Below, one piece after another: positions 8,195-15,344 of a stretch of DNA of 47,594 bases. Below the pieces are notes generated by a model that had not been told where the DNA came from, ran no database searches, and worked only from the letters and a program-made list of their open reading frames with translations. The stretch comes from Collinsella sp. GTDB taxonomy: Bacteria > Actinomycetota > Coriobacteriia > Coriobacteriales > Coriobacteriaceae. Where the stretch lies: positions 1 to 47,594 of the forward strand of contig DXMW01000021.1 of assembly GCA_019414045.1 (NCBI GenBank), in the 5' to 3' direction. The translations under genes and the position numbers were made by a program. Numbering within the stretch: position 1 is the first letter of the stretch; every line of letters begins with the position of its first letter.

Positions 8195-8411
8195 TGGCCA
8201 AAAAATGGCAAATATGAGTACTGTCACCAATTTAGTAACAGGCAATTTTGGCCTCTCGGACAGATTTTGCGCTCAGTGTCGCCAACCTGATGCTTATTTA
8301 TTCTACATTTGTTTATTATCTTCTTACTTTATGCCGCCTCCGAGTCCTAAATTCCTTGATTTTGCTGTTACTAATTTAGTGGCAGTACTCATATTTGCCA
8401 TATTTTGGCCA
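8195..8411. repeat. Palindromic AT-rich element, copy A
   Basis: 217-bp element with inverted ends of 47 bp (8195-8241 and 8365-8411), 43 of 47 identical, both starting TGGCCAAAA and containing AAATATGAGTACTG. The centre is AT-rich and has no convincing gene. Two related elements lie at 22763 and 43752. No target-site duplication was found. It could be a MITE-like element, a bidirectional transcription-end element or a protein-binding site. It sits 3' of the gene at 8446. Confidence 0.85.
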
Positions 8412-8445
8412 GGGCATATGATTAACCCCCTAATTTCGACGTGAA

Positions 8446-9555
8446 TTAGACCGGCTTAAGCCCAAAACACGCCCGCAGCGTGTTAAGCAACGCCTCTTGC
8501 TTCTTCCTGCGGGCATCGACACGATTCCGATACCGCTTTCGCATGCGCTGGTGGATGCGCCATGCGAGGGCTTCCATCGCTTCCATGTCGCAGAGCATCT
8601 CGTTGTTGACTGTCGCGACCTCGATTCCCATGGCAATAAAGCCTGTATTGCGCTTTTCGTCGTGGATACGCCCGCCCCGGGAGGAATGGCCCAGCTCGCC
8701 GTTGTATTCAAGGTCAAACCGGGCTGCCTCCTGATATGCATCGCAAACTGCATGCGGCATCCCCGAGATTGCCTGCGCGCGGTCATCGAACTCGATCTTG
8801 TAGTCGGTCTTAAAAGGACCGCAGGCAAATCCGCCATAGGAATACGGAAGCGAAAACAGAGCGAGCATGATGCACTCCATGGGCGAGCGCAGGTTCTCTG
8901 ACAGGTAGGGGCACAGGCGCAGCAGCTGTTTAGCGGCACTCCCCTTGCATCCGGAAAGGTATTTTTCCAGTCGATCAGGCGTCAGCACCGGCTCGACTTC
9001 AAAGTAGCCCACGTCTGCTGGCTGGTCCTTGTCCTTTGCAAGTTTATTCGCAACAGGCGAGGTGTAGGGAGGCAGATACTTCCCGCGGTCGCTCAGTGAA
9101 ATCTTAGAGCACAGCTCCTGGGCCAGGGCAAACGCCTGGATGCAGCCGACCTCGCGCGCAACGGCAACACAAAGAGCCTCGGAAGATAGGCTGTACACCC
9201 CCGGTTCCACCTCTAGAATCGAGCCGGCGGGCAACTCGGAACACACGGACCAGTCTACGCCAGGCATGCGGCGGCGCTGCGCCGCAGATCCCACCAGCAA
9301 GCACAGATCTTCTTGCACCTCGCCACTTTTGGCTCCAATTCGCACCAAGTCAGGAAGATAGATATCCTCGGTCGAGGGCGACGACGTGCGCAGCACACGG
9401 CGCTCTTCATCGGGATTAAGGTCCTTCCAGCTGATATAGCCCATCTGCCGGCGCTCGGCGCGCATCATGCGCAGCGCCGAGGCGCCTGTTAGGATTACGG
9501 AAGCCGCTAGCTGTTCGCCTGTCGGCTCGTTGCGCCGCTCAATCTTCACTGCCAC
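8446..9555 (-). CDS. AbiEi/DUF559-like protein, possible PD-(D/E)XK nuclease-fold domain
   Basis: I read this from a GTG at 9555 (369 aa) preceded by GGGGTGG that overlaps the comF stop. The larger ORF runs back through comF in another frame and is artefactual there. The N-terminal third includes ILTGASALRMMRAERRQM, like the AbiEi-type abortive-infection antitoxin family. The C-terminal region has FDLEYNGELGHSSRG with a following basic D-x2-R stretch and MGIEVATVNNEML, which fits the DUF559/Vsr-like nuclease fold. Both calls are pattern-based inferences. It is probably translationally coupled to comF and is the most accessory-looking gene of this region. Confidence 0.6.
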   Translation of the reverse strand: MAVKIERRNEPTGEQLAASVILTGASALRMMRAERRQMGYISWKDLNPDEERRVLRTSSPSTEDIYLPDLVRIGAKSGEVQEDLCLLVGSAAQRRRMPGVDWSVCSELPAGSILEVEPGVYSLSSEALCVAVAREVGCIQAFALAQELCSKISLSDRGKYLPPYTSPVANKLAKDKDQPADVGYFEVEPVLTPDRLEKYLSGCKGSAAKQLLRLCPYLSENLRSPMECIMLALFSLPYSYGGFACGPFKTDYKIEFDDRAQAISGMPHAVCDAYQEAARFDLEYNGELGHSSRGGRIHDEKRNTGFIAMGIEVATVNNEMLCDMEAMEALAWRIHQRMRKRYRNRVDARRKKQEALLNTLRACFGLKPV

Positions 9556-9565
9556 AAAACCACCC

Positions 9566-10372
9566 CTACCAAACACGTGCGATAGCAAGGCCATCGACTG
9601 CCGCAGCGCCGGCACGCTTGAGCTCCGCCGAAGCCGTGGCCATCGTCGCGCCCGTGGTGATAACGTCATCGATAAGCAGTAAGCGGCGGCCGTGCACGTC
9701 CTCAACCGTCTCGTACATGCCTTGGGCACGCTCGCGACGCTCCTCACGACCGAGTTCGCGCTGGTCGCCATGCCCGTACTTGACGAGGGCATCGAGCAGG
9801 GGAACACCCGACAGCTCGCAAAATGGGCGCGCAATGGCCTCCATATGATCAAAGCCACGCCGCCGAAACGCTGCCGCCGTCGCAGGCACAAACACCACCG
9901 CATCCGCACCGGACAGCACACCTCCTAAGCGTTCGGGCGCTACGACCTGGGCATGCAGGGCGGTGTCGTAGAGCAGCTCCGCCAGATACGGAGCCAGGCG
10001 TCGCTCGCCCGCGTCCTTGTACGCTTTAATGATGCGCGGCAGCGGATGCGCATAGACGGAGCACGCCAGGCAGCGGTCGAGCGTCTCCGCCATTGCCGAG
10101 GACGTGCCCTCGACCGAACACTCAGTGCACAGCAAATCCCCAAACGGGGCGCCGCATCGGGTACAGCTATGACGTGGGTCGATGAGCGTGAGCGCGGCCA
10201 GGCAGTCTTGGCAAATAAGCGCACCGGCGCGCTCGCAGCCGGCACATCGTGTTGGCGACAATGCCTCGAGTGCCTCGCGTGCCGCCCGCTCGGCAAACGG
10301 CAGCAATTCGTCCGCAAACGGTAGGGCGCCGGCACCCTGCAGACGGCTCAATTTGTTCAGATGGCTCTTCAA
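9566..10372 (-). CDS. comF: ComF family phosphoribosyltransferase-like protein
   Basis: 268 aa. The N-terminus carries two zinc-ribbon pairs (CAGCERAGALICQDC and CTRCGAPFGDLLCTEC). The C-terminal PRTase domain has the PRPP-binding signature LLLIDDVITTGAT and the motif FVPATAAAFRRRGFDH. ComF/ComFC proteins assist DNA uptake in transformable bacteria; many non-competent bacteria also keep one. The start is a TTG at 10372 with GGAGGG 7 nt upstream, since no ATG occurs before the zinc ribbons. That GGAGGG is buried in an 11-bp hairpin. Confidence 0.9.
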   Translation of the reverse strand: MKSHLNKLSRLQGAGALPFADELLPFAERAAREALEALSPTRCAGCERAGALICQDCLAALTLIDPRHSCTRCGAPFGDLLCTECSVEGTSSAMAETLDRCLACSVYAHPLPRIIKAYKDAGERRLAPYLAELLYDTALHAQVVAPERLGGVLSGADAVVFVPATAAAFRRRGFDHMEAIARPFCELSGVPLLDALVKYGHGDQRELGREERRERAQGMYETVEDVHGRRLLLIDDVITTGATMATASAELKRAGAAAVDGLAIARVW

Positions 10373-10376
10373 GACA

Positions 10377-10410
10377 CAACCCTCCCTACGTTCGGTCGCA
10401 GGGAGGGTTG
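10377..10410 (-). promoter_or_regulatory. Hairpin that covers the comF ribosome-binding site
   Basis: CAACCCTCCCT (10377-10387) pairs perfectly with AGGGAGGGTTG (10400-10410). On the minus strand the 3' arm contains the comF GGAGGG. It may act as a weak terminator for ricT, as a translational switch for comF, or both. Confidence 0.55.
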
Positions 10411-10426
10411 TTGATTCAGCGCTATG

Positions 10427-10436
10427 ATACCCCGAT
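10427..10436 (-). promoter_or_regulatory. Candidate -10 for comF
   Basis: The minus strand reads GGGGTATCATAGCG here, with TATCAT as a possible -10 about 60 nt before the comF start. The same GGGGTATCAT string precedes tmk. No clear -35 was seen. Confidence 0.3.
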
Positions 10437-10474
10437 GCCCTCGGGGCAAGGCGGGCTAAATCCGCTCGCGGGCG

Positions 10475-12175
10475 TTATTCGCCGGCGGGCGGTTGTGGTG
10501 CGGACGAAGACGGGGTCGAGCCCTCGCCACCATCCTGGCGCGGCTTGCGGGAACGGCGACGACGACGGCGCTTTTGACCCTGGTCGGCCGAGCCCTCGCC
10601 ACCACGATCTTCGCGCGGCTCGCACTCGTCGCGAGCGGCACCACGCGAAGCCTTGGCAGCCGCTCCCCCGCCATCTCCGGGACGACGGCGCGTGACCTTG
10701 ACCTCGCCATCCGAGACCTGATCGGCCACGGAGGGCACTGAGGGCTTCTGTTGCGCGCCCGAGGAATGGCGACGGCGCGGACGCGGCGCGCGCTCCTCCT
10801 CGCCACGTGACTTGCCGCCCTTGTCGGCAGGCGTATCGGAGGCCGAGGGGCCCTTGGAAGCGGCACCAGCCTCGCGAGCAGCTGCGGCGCGGAAGGCGTC
10901 CTCGCGCTCCTCGCTCGACAGATGACGGCGGCGACGACGCGTGGGGTTCATGCCACCGCCGCGATTCTGCTGCTGGGGCTGCTGAACCTCGCGCTCGCGA
11001 GAGGCGTTCTTGCCCGCGGCTGCAGCCTCGGTAGAATCGCCCGAGCCCGCGCGCTTGCGACGACGACGGCCACCGGCGGCCTCCTCGGCCTCGGGTGCCT
11101 CGGCCTTGCCGCGGCCCTTTCCACGGCCACGGCCCTCGACCTGGCTCTGAGCAGCGCGGGTATCGGAATCGGCATCGCGACGACGGCGCTTGGGCATCGA
11201 CGTGCCGGCAAGACGGTCGGCGCTCGACAGACCATCGCCCACGTCGACGCCGTTCTCGCGATCGAGCTCCATGAGCGCCAGGCGCATCTCGGGCGACTCG
11301 ATGCGCTCGAGCACGTCGCGCGTCACGCAGTCGGGGCGGCAGTTGCAGCCCTGCTCGGCGGCCTTCTTTTTGCAGCCCTCCGAGCACGTCATATCGGCCA
11401 GGTTGACCTTAAAGACTTTGCCGTTCTCCAGGCGCAGCACCAGCTGCTCACGCGGCGTGTCATATTCCTGAATACGCGCCTTGCCAAGCGGCGTATCGAT
11501 GAGCGTCTTCTTTTTGGGCGCACGGCTCTTAAAGTCCTTGTACGCCTCGAACTCATAGCGCAAGCAGCACATCAGGCGGCCGCACACGCCGCTGATTTTG
11601 GACGAGTTGAGCGGCAGGTCCTGCTCTTTTGCCATGCGGATCGAGACGGGCTCAAACTGTCCGCCAAAGCGCGTGCAGCAGAGCTCCTGTCCGCATTGGG
11701 CGTAGCCGCCCACCAGGCGGGTCTCGTCGCGCACGCCGATCTGGCGCATGTCGACGCGAATGTGCAGCGTCGAGGACAGGTCCTTGACGAGCTGACGAAA
11801 ATCGACGCGCTCCTCGGCGGCAAAGTAGAACACGGCCTTCTCGCCGCCAAACAGGTACTCGACGCCGACCGGCTTCATCTCGAGGTCGAGCTCCTTGACC
11901 AGGCGGCGGAAGTCGACCATGGCCTCGTCGCCTTGGATGGCCAGGTCGTCGGCAAGCTGCAGGTCGATGTCGCTCGCCACGCGCAGCACGGGCTTGAGCG
12001 GCTGACCGATCTCGTCTTGCGGCACCTCGAAGGGATCGGCCGTGACCAGGCCGATCTCGGTTCCGCGCTCGGTGGAGCAAATGGCATAATCGGCCTCGAG
12101 GATATCCAAATCCTGCGGATCGAACCACAGGTCGCGCGAGGCGTAGGTAAACTTAACGGGTACGACTAACGGCAT
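10475..12175 (-). CDS. ricT: RicT/PSP1 domain protein (YaaT-like) with a long Arg-rich tail
   Basis: 566 aa. Residues 1-320 are the PSP1/RicT domain, with the conserved cysteine clusters CGQELCCTRFGG, VCGRLMCCLRYE and CSEGCKKKAAEQGCNCRPDC. In Bacillus RicT joins RicA and RicF in an Fe-S-containing complex that modulates RNase Y. From about residue 325 to the end there is a low-complexity tail of roughly 240 residues with repeated RRRR clusters (MPKRRRRDAD, RRRRKRAG, NPTRRRRRH, KRRRRRRSRK), which suggests RNA binding. The gene overlaps the 3' end of holB by 10 bp, matching the conserved tmk-holB-ricT order. Confidence 0.92.
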   Translation of the reverse strand: MPLVVPVKFTYASRDLWFDPQDLDILEADYAICSTERGTEIGLVTADPFEVPQDEIGQPLKPVLRVASDIDLQLADDLAIQGDEAMVDFRRLVKELDLEMKPVGVEYLFGGEKAVFYFAAEERVDFRQLVKDLSSTLHIRVDMRQIGVRDETRLVGGYAQCGQELCCTRFGGQFEPVSIRMAKEQDLPLNSSKISGVCGRLMCCLRYEFEAYKDFKSRAPKKKTLIDTPLGKARIQEYDTPREQLVLRLENGKVFKVNLADMTCSEGCKKKAAEQGCNCRPDCVTRDVLERIESPEMRLALMELDRENGVDVGDGLSSADRLAGTSMPKRRRRDADSDTRAAQSQVEGRGRGKGRGKAEAPEAEEAAGGRRRRKRAGSGDSTEAAAAGKNASREREVQQPQQQNRGGGMNPTRRRRRHLSSEEREDAFRAAAAREAGAASKGPSASDTPADKGGKSRGEEERAPRPRRRHSSGAQQKPSVPSVADQVSDGEVKVTRRRPGDGGGAAAKASRGAARDECEPREDRGGEGSADQGQKRRRRRRSRKPRQDGGEGSTPSSSAPQPPAGE

Positions 12176-13293
12176 TTCAGTGCCTTCCTGATATCGAACA
12201 GCATGACCTCGATGGCCAGCTGGGGAGTAACGTTTCTGGCAATGTTGCGCTCGGCGGTCGCGACTGCCTCGAGCGCCCGCGTGGCACCCGCAACATTGGT
12301 CGCGGCGGCAAGCCGCCCGATCGTGTCGCGCACGTCCTCGTTCACTACGTCGGCTGCCTCGTCCTGAAGCGTCAGCAGCACGTCGCGCATAAGCGTCCGC
12401 GCGCTCGCCAGCGCTTCCATGATACCCGAACGCTCGCGCGCGTTGAGTTCGCGCTTGTTGCGGTCCTCAAGCTGCTTCAATGCTCCACGCGACAGGTAAT
12501 CGGCGTTTTGCTCGAGCACCTTTTCCTGCGTGGACTTGACCTCGGCGAGCGGCGCCTTAACGGCGACGATGAGCGACTTGGCGCGGCTGAGCACATCGGC
12601 CTCGTCGGCGGCGATGAGCGAATCGATGGCACGGACCATCTGGCGGCGAGCATCCTGGCGCTCGGCGCTCTTGAGGAACTCGATGCCACGCGTGGGGCTT
12701 CCCGCTACGGCGACGGCTATGCGGCAACGCGCAGGGTCCTGACCGGTGGCGCGACTCACGGCACGCGCGGCCACGGCGGGCGACACCAGCCGAAACGGCA
12801 CGCACTGGCAGCGGCTCACGATGGTGGGCAACATCACGTCTGCCGAGGTGCCCAGCAAGATGAACATGACGCCCTCGGGCGGCTCCTCGAGTGTTTTGAG
12901 CAGCGCGTTAGCGGTGTTGGCGCGCAGCTGCTCGGCACGGTCGATGATGTAGACCTTGGCCTTGGCACGGATGGGCGCCAGGGGCACGTCGTCGAGTAGT
13001 TCGCGGGTCTGGGCGATGAGGTAGCCCGTGGCGCTCTCGGGCGTGTAATAGTGCACGTCGGGATGCGTATGGCGCGCGACGCGCACGCAGCTGTCGCATG
13101 CGCCGCAGCCATCCTGCTCGCACAGGAAGGCTTGGGCGAGCGCCCACGCGGCGTCGAGCTTGCCCGCGCCGGGCGCGCCCAAAAACAGGTAGGCGTGCGA
13201 TGCGCGACCGCTGGCGACGGCGTTGGTCAAAAAGTCGCGCACGCGCTCTTGGGTATCGAGCTTGGCGAGCAAGCTTGTCTGCACGGGGGCCAT
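12166..13293 (-). CDS. holB: DNA polymerase III subunit delta'
   Basis: 375 aa from the ATG at 13293; AGGAGG lies inside the end of tmk, and the tmk stop is 1 nt upstream. It has the clamp-loader AAA+ fold with GAPGAGKLDAA (Walker A, with the usual Thr replaced by Leu, as in non-ATPase delta' subunits), the zinc module CEQDGCGACDSCVRVARH, the DRAEQLRANTANALLKTLEEP block, and the SRC motif in TIVSRCQCVPF. It serves in the clamp-loader complex that places the beta clamp on DNA. Confidence 0.95.
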   Translation of the reverse strand: MAPVQTSLLAKLDTQERVRDFLTNAVASGRASHAYLFLGAPGAGKLDAAWALAQAFLCEQDGCGACDSCVRVARHTHPDVHYYTPESATGYLIAQTRELLDDVPLAPIRAKAKVYIIDRAEQLRANTANALLKTLEEPPEGVMFILLGTSADVMLPTIVSRCQCVPFRLVSPAVAARAVSRATGQDPARCRIAVAVAGSPTRGIEFLKSAERQDARRQMVRAIDSLIAADEADVLSRAKSLIVAVKAPLAEVKSTQEKVLEQNADYLSRGALKQLEDRNKRELNARERSGIMEALASARTLMRDVLLTLQDEAADVVNEDVRDTIGRLAAATNVAGATRALEAVATAERNIARNVTPQLAIEVMLFDIRKALKCR

Positions 13294-13294
13294 G

Positions 13295-13978
13295 CTACTC
13301 GGCCTCCTGGGCAAGCGCGGCGGCGACGGCGTCCTGGGAAATATCGAGGCCGTAGGCGCGAACCTGCTCGACCGTCTTCTCGAAGACTTCCTCGACGGTC
13401 GTAGTGGCGTCGATGAGCTTTACGCGGTTTGGCTCCTCGGCGGCAATGGCGCAAAACCCCTCGTAGACACGCTCCTGGAATGCCATGCCCTTAGCCTCCA
13501 TGCGATCTGCCGCGCCACGGGCTGCCATGCGTAGCGCCGACTGCTCGGGCGTGATGTGGTAGACGAGTGTGAGCGCCGGGTGCGTTCCCGCGACGGCCAG
13601 GTTGTTGGCGTCGCGCACCATCTGGCGGTCGAGGCCATCGGCAAATGCCTGGTAGCAGGTCGTGGAATCGTAGAAGCGGTCACACAGGACCACCTTGCCG
13701 GCCGCAAGGGCGGGGGTTATGACCTCGTGCACCAGCTGGGCACGCGCAGCCTCGTAGAGCAGCAGCTCGCAGGTGTCGCCCATCGCCATATTGGCGGGGT
13801 CGAGCAGCAGGGCGCGGATCTTTTCGCTGATGGCGGTGCCGCCCGGTTCGCGCAGGCTCACAACCTGGTGGCCAGCGAGCTCGAGCGCGCGGGCAAGCAG
13901 GCGCGCCTGCGTGGACTTGCCGGCACCGTCGACGCCCTCGAGCGTGATAAAGCTATGTTGAGCAGGCTCAAAAGCCAT
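13295..13978 (-). CDS. tmk: Thymidylate kinase
   Basis: 227 aa. P-loop LEGVDGAGKSTQARLL near residues 14-29, the substrate motif LREPGGTAISEKIRALLLD, and the DRFYDSTTCYQAFADG/DR[FY] region that binds dTMP. It converts dTMP to dTDP. First gene of tmk-holB-ricT. The C-terminus is slightly longer than usual (AVAAALAQEAE). Confidence 0.96.
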   Translation of the reverse strand: MAFEPAQHSFITLEGVDGAGKSTQARLLARALELAGHQVVSLREPGGTAISEKIRALLLDPANMAMGDTCELLLYEAARAQLVHEVITPALAAGKVVLCDRFYDSTTCYQAFADGLDRQMVRDANNLAVAGTHPALTLVYHITPEQSALRMAARGAADRMEAKGMAFQERVYEGFCAIAAEEPNRVKLIDATTTVEEVFEKTVEQVRAYGLDISQDAVAAALAQEAE

Positions 13979-14031
13979 GGGCGCAGCCCCTTCCTACAAG
14001 GCGCGTAAATGCGAGTTACAGCAACCAAGCC

Positions 14032-14037
14032 ATGATA
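14032..14037 (-). promoter_or_regulatory. Candidate -10 of the tmk operon
   Basis: The minus strand has GGGGTATCATGG with TATCAT at 14037-14032, 54 nt before the tmk ATG. No good -35 was found. Confidence 0.3.
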
Positions 14038-14081
14038 CCCCAGTGCTCGGCGCGTCCCCAATGGCTAAAGGTGCCTTTCCA

Positions 14082-14150
14082 AAGTTGCGGTGAAATAGGG
14101 ACTGATTGAAGCTCTGAGACCGCCAAACAGTCCCTATTTCACCGCAACTT
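14082..14150. repeat. 23-bp perfect inverted repeat with GGGAC core
   Basis: Arms 14082-14104 and 14128-14150 are perfect complements, with a 23-nt spacer. The arms end in TAGGGACTG/CAGTCCCTA. It lies between divergent tmk and the zinc-ribbon gene. Similar GGGAC/GTCCC repeats with different arms occur at 15221, 26802, 30695, 40125 and 43658. Confidence 0.85.
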
Positions 14151-14175
14151 ATGATGGGGAATTTTGGATGCTGGG

Positions 14176-14181
14176 TATAAT
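14176..14181 (+). promoter_or_regulatory. Candidate -10 TATAAT of the zinc-ribbon gene
   Basis: A consensus TATAAT in the context CTGGGTATAATCG, 38 nt before the ATG at 14219. No matching -35. Confidence 0.45.
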
Positions 14182-14218
14182 CGTCGTATTGCATTGAAAT
14201 GTGGCGAAAGGAGTGGCA

Positions 14219-15202
14219 ATGTCTCGGTATTGCGCCTCGTGCGGCAAGCTTCTTGCAGATGATGCCAAGTTCTGTACCTCGTGCGGTGCACCCGTTGAGC
14301 AAACAGCCGCGAGCGATAGCCAGCCCGCTTTTGAGCAGACCGGCTCCCTTGATACGCCGCAAGCCAAGGCGGACGACCCCCTCGCCTATAGCCCCGACCC
14401 CGCCGCAGGGACCGAGGCCGTCAAGACCACGCAGCGCATACCCGTCGCGAGCGGCTCGCCCCAACAGCAGCCGGCTCCCGCATACGCGCCCGCTTCGCCA
14501 CAGACCCCCGCTCCCAAAAAGAGCGGCACCGGGCCGCTTATCGCCGTTATTGTTGTGCTGGTGGCGATCATCATCGCCCTGGTCGTTTTCTTTGTGATCA
14601 AGCCTTTCGACAACGCCGCCACGCAGACGACTGCCGCGGTAGCTAAGCTGCACCATGACGTCGACGACGATGACCTAAAGCCTCTCGGCGATCCCAACAG
14701 CCTGTACGACGATGATGACGATGACGACGAGGATGGTGGCGAAGCAACGCTCTCCGAGCAGAACCTCTACCGTCGCCTGAGCGAATACTACGACCTGCTC
14801 GAAGATCTCGACAGCCAGGTCCGTGGCTGCGCGCAGAACTTCAACGGCAACTATCTGGAAGAGGATCGAACCACCCGTCAAAATCTCGCCGACGTCGCCG
14901 AGCGCACGGAGGACACCATCGAGCAGTATTACGACATCGTCGAGGACCTGGACGTCCCGACGAGCTCCAAAAACTACAGCTCCTGGAAGGATATCATCGC
15001 CCTGTACGACGACCTGGATCACCGCATTGACGCAATCTGTGATGCCTGGGAGATCAGCCTGAAATACGCCAAGCCTGCGGACCACAAGAATGAGATCGTG
15101 GCGCCGCTGTCGCGCGACAACGTGGCGGGCACCAATGACAATAAGTACCGCCTAGACTTTGAGGAGCGCTATCCCGGCGCTAAGCCTGTCGAGGTGAACT
15201 AG
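14219..15202 (+). CDS. Zinc-ribbon single-pass membrane protein
   Basis: 327 aa from the ATG at 14219, which has AAAGGAG 6 nt upstream. The N-terminus is a zinc ribbon (C5-x2-C8 and C19-x2-C22 in YCASCGK and FCTSCGAP). A Pro/Ala-rich linker leads to one transmembrane helix at about 105-127. The remainder is an extracytoplasmic acidic domain with a stretch of Asp (YDDDDDDDEDGG) and helical, Tyr-rich segments. The type is common in Coriobacteriia and Firmicutes. Function unknown. Confidence 0.75.
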   Translation: MSRYCASCGKLLADDAKFCTSCGAPVEQTAASDSQPAFEQTGSLDTPQAKADDPLAYSPDPAAGTEAVKTTQRIPVASGSPQQQPAPAYAPASPQTPAPKKSGTGPLIAVIVVLVAIIIALVVFFVIKPFDNAATQTTAAVAKLHHDVDDDDLKPLGDPNSLYDDDDDDDEDGGEATLSEQNLYRRLSEYYDLLEDLDSQVRGCAQNFNGNYLEEDRTTRQNLADVAERTEDTIEQYYDIVEDLDVPTSSKNYSSWKDIIALYDDLDHRIDAICDAWEISLKYAKPADHKNEIVAPLSRDNVAGTNDNKYRLDFEERYPGAKPVEVN

Positions 15203-15220
15203 CGCTTTGTCGTTCCCGAG

Positions 15221-15278
15221 CCGGCAGTTAGGGACGTTCCTAAACTGCCGGCAGAAAAGGAACGTCCCTAACTGCCGG
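15221..15278. repeat. 21-bp inverted repeat with GGGACGTTCC core
   Basis: 15221-15241 is perfectly complementary to 15258-15278. The loop contains a third copy of the AACTGCCGG arm, so the structure looks like a nested REP-type duplication. It starts 18 nt after the stop codon at 15202. Confidence 0.85.
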
Positions 15279-15286
15279 TCAAAAAA

Positions 15287-15322
15287 ACGAGCGAGGATCG
15301 CGGGGTCCTCGCTCGTTTTTTT
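15287..15322. terminator. Bidirectional terminator between the zinc-ribbon gene and topA
   Basis: ACGAGCGAGGA (15287-15297) pairs with TCCTCGCTCGT (15306-15316). Seven A precede and seven T follow, so it can stop both the plus-strand gene and the convergent topA transcript. Confidence 0.95.
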
Positions 15323-15344
15323 GGGCAATGTTTCGACTGCGCCG

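Noticed and set aside
8184..8444. 86-aa plus-strand ORF over repeat copy A
   Set aside because: It is made of the palindromic element itself, and the reading frame is not conserved in copies B and C.
9556..9921. N-terminal extension of the AbiEi-like gene through comF
   Set aside because: It is the out-of-frame shadow of comF; the GTG at 9555 has its own ribosome-binding site.
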